Shown: piece after piece, positions 5,960 through 8,706 of the stretch
Layout of the letters: the number at the start of each line of letters is the position of its first letter
Numbering within the stretch: the first letter of the stretch is position 1
Source of the DNA: Planctomycetaceae bacterium
Lineage (GTDB): Bacteria > Planctomycetota > Planctomycetia > Pirellulales > UBA1268
Reading direction: 5' to 3'
NCBI GenBank assembly: GCA_009691925.1
Contig: SIAG01000165.1
Span: forward strand, 1 to 8,706
DNA length: 8,706 bases
The notes under the pieces: model-generated
Told to the model about the DNA's origin: nothing
Seen by the model: the letters and a program-made list of their open reading frames with translations, nothing else
Databases searched by the model: none
Program-made: the position numbers and the translations under genes

Positions 5960-6907
5960 TCACGTTGAAAACGCTTCTTTGAGCCGGGCGAGGCTCGCCG
6001 GCACGGCCTCGTTTGGATCGGCCTTCCCCTCAAACTCGAGCGACACCCAGCCCTCGTAGCGGTGGCGCCGCAGCATCGCCGCGACGGCTTTGTAGTCGAT
6101 GTCGAGGGCATACCACTTGCCGCCGCCGTCGTACGTCTTCGCCTGCACGAGGCAGCAGGCTGGAGCGAGCTGCTCCATCTGTGCCGGCGAGTCGTCGAGG
6201 AAGTTGCCAGTGTCGAGCGTCACCTGGAGCCAGGGGGAATTGATCGCCTCAACGATCCGCATCACGCCGTCCGCCGTCCGCCCCAGCCCCCAATGGTTTT
6301 CCAGGCCGAGCACGACGCCGCACTCCTCGGCCCGCGGCAGGAGCCGCTCAATCGATGCGATCACCCAGCCGAAGCCCTCTTCGTCGGTGTGACCGGGGAG
6401 ATTCGGTTCGATTCCCTTGTTGGCCATCAGTTCGTCGAAGTTCTTCGATGTCCCCCAGCGACCGGTGTTGATCCGCATCGTGGGGATGCCGAGCCGGTAG
6501 GCGATGTCGATGGAGTTGAGCGTCTTGGCGATGTTGTCGTCGCGAACCGCCTTGTCGGGGTTCACAAAGCCCTGGTGCGTCGAGAAGCCCATGAGGGCGA
6601 GGCCGTGGGCGTGGGCCTGGCGTTTGAGCCGCTGGAGGCGGGCATTGGACTGGTCGTCCCCCATCTGCACCTGGAGGATCTCGACGCCATCGAATCCCAT
6701 CCGCGCCGCCCGGTCGAGGCAATCCTCGATCGGCGCCGGCTCCGCGCGGAACTGCCAGAAGGAGTAGGTCGAGACACCGAATCGCACCGGGCGGAGGGGG
6801 GCGGCCGGAGGGGCGTCGTCGGCGGCGAAGGCACGCCCCGTGGCGGCCAGCGAGAAGGACGCGGCGGCGGCGGCAAGGAAGGTGCGGCGATCGGGGCGGG
6901 CGAGCAT
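5960..6907 (-). CDS. Tat-exported sugar phosphate isomerase/epimerase-like TIM barrel
   Basis: The protein has 315 residues. ATG 6905-6907 has AAGGA 8 bases upstream and starts a twin-arginine signal (RPDRRTFLAA, hydrophobic run, cleavage near AFA 26-28). The mature part is an AP-endonuclease-2/xylose-isomerase-like barrel: FGVSTYSFW (43-51), GFDGVEILQVQ (71-81) with metal-ligand candidate Glu76, LALMGFSTH, LGIPTMRINTG (139-149), CGVVLGLENHWG (196-207) with Glu203 and His205, VTLDTGNFL (229-237) with Asp232, LVQAKTYDGGG (253-263), and WVSLEFEGK (287-295) with Glu291. These positions are compatible with a divalent-metal site for isomerising or epimerising a sugar, or for processing keto-sugars in partnership with DUF1080 enzymes. 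The exact reaction cannot be told from sequence. The gene heads a probable operon with the downstream DUF1080 gene and is divergent from the VOC gene, with 96 bases between their starts. Confidence 0.88.
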   Translation of the reverse strand: MLARPDRRTFLAAAAASFSLAATGRAFAADDAPPAAPLRPVRFGVSTYSFWQFRAEPAPIEDCLDRAARMGFDGVEILQVQMGDDQSNARLQRLKRQAHAHGLALMGFSTHQGFVNPDKAVRDDNIAKTLNSIDIAYRLGIPTMRINTGRWGTSKNFDELMANKGIEPNLPGHTDEEGFGWVIASIERLLPRAEECGVVLGLENHWGLGRTADGVMRIVEAINSPWLQVTLDTGNFLDDSPAQMEQLAPACCLVQAKTYDGGGKWYALDIDYKAVAAMLRRHRYEGWVSLEFEGKADPNEAVPASLARLKEAFST

Positions 6908-7003
6908 GGGGTTTCCTTGTGGTGAATAGACGAAAGCGTAGGGCTGTGGGAGAACGGGCGTCAACGGTTTCCTCGCTTTTCTCTCGCGCCTCCGGAGTCT
7001 CCC

Positions 7004-7354
7004 ATGATTGTTGAACGGGTGAAGTATGTGATTTGGGCCGCCGACATGGACCGGGCGGTGCGCTTCTACTGCACGCTCTGCGGAGGCCGCCTTTTGAAGC
7101 AGAACTCCGTCATCGCCGAGGTGGAGATTCTCGGGAGCGTCCTCGGGATCCATTCCGGCGGCGAGGGGAAACGGACCTGGACGGGGCTCTCCTTCCAGGT
7201 GCCTGACGTCGTCGTGGGGGCCCATGAAGTGGTCGCTGCCGGCGGGAGTGTGACAAAGGAGCCGGAGCCGGAGGATGGTCAGCCTCCCCATCTGGCGATG
7301 TGCATCGATCCGGAGGGAAACGAGTTCATGCTGTCGCGGAAACGGGGCGGCTGA
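7004..7354 (+). CDS. Small VOC-superfamily (glyoxalase/bleomycin-resistance fold) protein
   Basis: The protein has 116 residues. ATG 7004 has GGAG (6994-6997) 6 bases upstream. It shows the paired beta-alpha-beta-beta-beta plan of the VOC fold: VKYVIWAADMDRAVRFYCTLCGGR (about 6-29) and then VEILGSVLGIHSGG; second module LSFQVPDVVVGAHEVVAAGGSV (about 63-84), LAMCIDPEGNEFMLSRK (about 97-113). The Glu of DPEGNEF sits where VOC enzymes keep a metal ligand. The first-strand position that is His in glyoxalases is Lys or Tyr here, so a classical two-His metal site is unlikely. It may be a binding protein or an enzyme with a changed metal site; the substrate is unknown. It is divergent from the TIM-barrel gene across a 96-bp shared upstream region. 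Confidence 0.85.
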   Translation: MIVERVKYVIWAADMDRAVRFYCTLCGGRLLKQNSVIAEVEILGSVLGIHSGGEGKRTWTGLSFQVPDVVVGAHEVVAAGGSVTKEPEPEDGQPPHLAMCIDPEGNEFMLSRKRGG

Positions 7355-7389
7355 GGACGGCGCGGGTGCTCGGTCGCTGGTGTGGCGAA

Positions 7390-7464
7390 GCCGTGGGTGG
7401 CAGGCCTGTGGGTGGAGTGCCTGTAGGTGGAGTGCCTGTAGGTGGAGTGCCTGTGGGTGATCCG
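7390..7464. repeat. 15-bp tandem repeat, about five units
   Basis: Units run without spacers: a degenerate first unit (7390-7404, 10 of 15 bases matching), CCTGTGGGTGGAGTG (7405-7419), CCTGTAGGTGGAGTG (7420-7434 and again 7435-7449), and a degenerate end unit beginning CCTGTGGGTG (7450-7464). The two middle copies are identical, which points to recent slippage and a minisatellite-like site that may vary in copy number between strains. The period is five codons, so every frame through it reads as a peptide repeat. Confidence 0.85.
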
Positions 7465-7741
7465 TCGGCGGGGCCGGCAAAAGTTTCGTCGTTTCTCGGA
7501 GGCACCTCGTCACTCCTCAAGCGTTCGCCGATCCCCGCCTCGTCCCCGCGCTGGAAGGAAGCGAAGTGCGCAACGCTCAGCGCTGCCAGCGAGGGGTTGC
7601 CCGTGCTCCGAGAGCCGGCCTCGCCGGTCAGCGCAGCCCGGAGGGCGAAAGCGCAAGCGGCGCGGAGAGAGCGGAGGCCATGGATGGCCTTTCGGTAGTC
7701 CGGCGACGGGGCACGGGCGACCCCGAAGCAACGTTTGAGTC

Positions 7742-7768
7742 AAAACCCAGGCTTTGCGGGGCAAACCT
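7742..7768 (-). terminator. Possible intrinsic terminator of the cytochrome-like gene
   Basis: Read on the minus strand directly after the TGA at 7770-7772, AGGTTTGC pairs with GCAAAGCCT around a CCC loop, with one bulged base, and is followed by GGGTTTTG. Position and the trailing T run fit a terminator, but the stem is short. Confidence 0.45.
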
Positions 7769-7769
7769 G

Positions 7770-8706
7770 TCACTCACTCCGGAGGTAGGCGAGGAGATCG
7801 CGGATCTCGTCGCGCGAGAGGGTGTCGAGGAGCCCCGCGGGCATGAAGGAGACCTGCGACGGCGTCGACGATTCAAGCTCCGAAACCTTGAAGCGAACCT
7901 CGCTTCCGCCGGGATCATTGGGGTCTGTGGCGACCATCACCGTGTCGCCGGCCATGTTCACCGTCCGGCCTGTGAAGGTCGTGCCGTCAAACATCGAATA
8001 GTTCTGGAGGGCATACTGTTCGTTGATCACCCGGCTCGGTTCGAGGATGTTCATGAGGAGATCGCGCGTCGTGTAGCGCCGCGCCGCCGTGGTGAGTTCG
8101 GGGCCTCCGCGGCCCCCTTCTCCCTGGAAGCTTTGGCAGACGATGCAGGCCGCCGCAGCGAACAGCCGTCGGCCGTTGGCGACATCGCCGTGCTTTTCAG
8201 AGGTCGTATCGGCGGTCTGTTCGATCTCCGCGGCGAGGTCGTCGAGCGTCCACTTCTGCACGAAGGGGCGCGACGTTGTCGGAAGCACGGCGGCCGGCTT
8301 CCGCGCTGCCTCGATCCGCGCCGTATTCAGCGCTTGCTCCTCTGCAGGGAGCATCGCGATCACCTGGTGGAGGAGTGAGTCGCGGACGGCCCGGGCCGTG
8401 AATCCCCCTTTCCAGTTCGGCACCCGATCCAGCACGAGATTCAGGCAACGTTGGCGGAGGGCGGGGGTCCAGGCGGCAATGGGCGCCGAGGCGACGAGCG
8501 CCCGGACGTAGATCACTTGCTCTTCCTGGGTGCGGGCGGCCGCGAGGAGATCGAGCGTGGGGGAAATGAATGACGGGCTCTTGAGGGCCGCACAGAGAGC
8601 CACGATCCCCTCATTGACGCGCCGGTCGGGGGAGGGGAGTGCGGGCTCGAGGGCCGCGATGAGCTTTGCGGCTGTCTCCGGCGGGAACATTCCGTGGCGC
8701 GAGGCC
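7770..8706 (-). CDS. PVC-type haem-binding (cytochrome c-like) protein, 5' end outside the window
   Basis: The frame is open to the window edge (last full codon ends at 8705), giving at least 311 codons. An ATG at 8688-8690 is probably internal, because the preceding residues (ASRHG before MFPPETA) fit the usual upstream region of this family. Counting from that Met, residues 1-130 are helical and HEAT-like (INEGIVALCAAL-type repeats, LRQRCLNLVLDRVPNWKG). The C-terminal 135 residues are the planctomycete haem-binding module: GRRLFAAAACIVCQSFQGEGG (173-193), GPELT, RDLLMNILEPSRVINEQYA, DGTTFTGR, MVATDPNDPGG, SFMPAGLLDTL (distal Met283), DEIRDLLAYL. The haem motif, normally CxxCH, reads CIVCQ (182-186), so the axial His is missing. 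Such proteins are large, exported, and usually carry a sugar dehydrogenase or HEAT part upstream; their electron-transfer role is inferred. The gene is otherwise intact. Confidence 0.85.
   Translation of the reverse strand, partial: ASRHGMFPPETAAKLIAALEPALPSPDRRVNEGIVALCAALKSPSFISPTLDLLAAARTQEEQVIYVRALVASAPIAAWTPALRQRCLNLVLDRVPNWKGGFTARAVRDSLLHQVIAMLPAEEQALNTARIEAARKPAAVLPTTSRPFVQKWTLDDLAAEIEQTADTTSEKHGDVANGRRLFAAAACIVCQSFQGEGGRGGPELTTAARRYTTRDLLMNILEPSRVINEQYALQNYSMFDGTTFTGRTVNMAGDTVMVATDPNDPGGSEVRFKVSELESSTPSQVSFMPAGLLDTLSRDEIRDLLAYLRSE

Larger units (their letters stand above)
7355..7769. other. Gene-free stretch between the VOC gene and the cytochrome-like gene
   Basis: Both flanking genes point into this stretch, so it is a convergent 3' region. 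It contains a 15-bp tandem repeat (7390-7464), a hairpin-rich stretch near 7670-7735, and a possible terminator for the minus-strand gene (7742-7768). Short frames through the repeat encode low-complexity peptides (for example PTGTP units) and are not credible genes. Confidence 0.6.

Noticed and set aside
5845..6111. N-terminal extension of the DUF1080 frame up to 6111
   Set aside because: It overlaps the end of the TIM-barrel gene and would bury the signal peptide. GTG 5842-5844 gives a normal Sec signal.
7390..7464. Repeat array as CRISPR
   Set aside because: The period is 15 bp with no spacers between units and no cas genes nearby; it is a simple tandem repeat.
6908..7513. Long N-terminal extension of the TIM-barrel frame up to 7513
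   Set aside because: It would run through the 15-bp repeat and across the VOC gene. ATG 6905-6907 has a ribosome binding site and begins a proper Tat signal.
7566..8378. 270-codon plus-strand open frame over the cytochrome-like gene
   Set aside because: It is antisense to the recognised haem-binding domain and has no motif or ribosome binding site.

Overview
This is a G+C-rich bacterial chromosomal segment, most likely from a planctomycete (Pirellulales-like; inference). The pointers are a two-domain DUF1080 secreted protein beside a Tat-exported sugar phosphate isomerase/epimerase-like TIM barrel, a HEAT-like plus PVC-type haem-binding protein, a GapN-like aldehyde dehydrogenase of the type found in planctomycetes, and a DUF2721 membrane protein.

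Layout. (1) 1-492, plus strand: the 3' end of a gene whose product carries a C-terminal domain that often sits behind nuclease domains. (2) 493-953: a gene-free stretch with a perfect 16-bp palindrome (774-789) and, just upstream of the next operon, a 10-bp-arm inverted repeat that looks like an operator (893-924). (3) 954-2011, plus: a two-gene toxin-antitoxin-like operon of the 'mobile mystery protein A/B' type. It consists of an HTH protein and a Fic-domain protein with a 4-bp start/stop overlap. The HTH protein also carries a match to the Fic inhibition motif, so it may be both repressor and enzyme inhibitor. (4) 2018-4312, minus: an eroding block in which an intact DUF2721 gene lies between two pseudogenes. 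One is an amidohydrolase remnant with a nonsense codon and three frameshifts. The other is an aldehyde dehydrogenase that lost its catalytic middle. (5) 4375-6907, minus: a Tat-exported TIM-barrel gene followed by a two-domain DUF1080 gene, probably co-transcribed and acting on sugars outside the cytoplasm. (6) 7004-7354, plus: a small VOC (glyoxalase-fold) gene divergent from the TIM-barrel gene. (7) 7355-7769: gene-free, with a 15-bp tandem repeat, a hairpin-rich stretch and a possible terminator. (8) 7770 to the window end, minus: a PVC-type cytochrome-like protein, open at its 5' end, in which the haem motif CxxCH reads CIVCQ.

The item most worth following up is the Fic operon with its three linked signals: operator-like repeat, HTH, and inhibition motif. 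The nearby gene decay and the altered haem motif come next. All family names are from recognition of the sequence; no database search was run.
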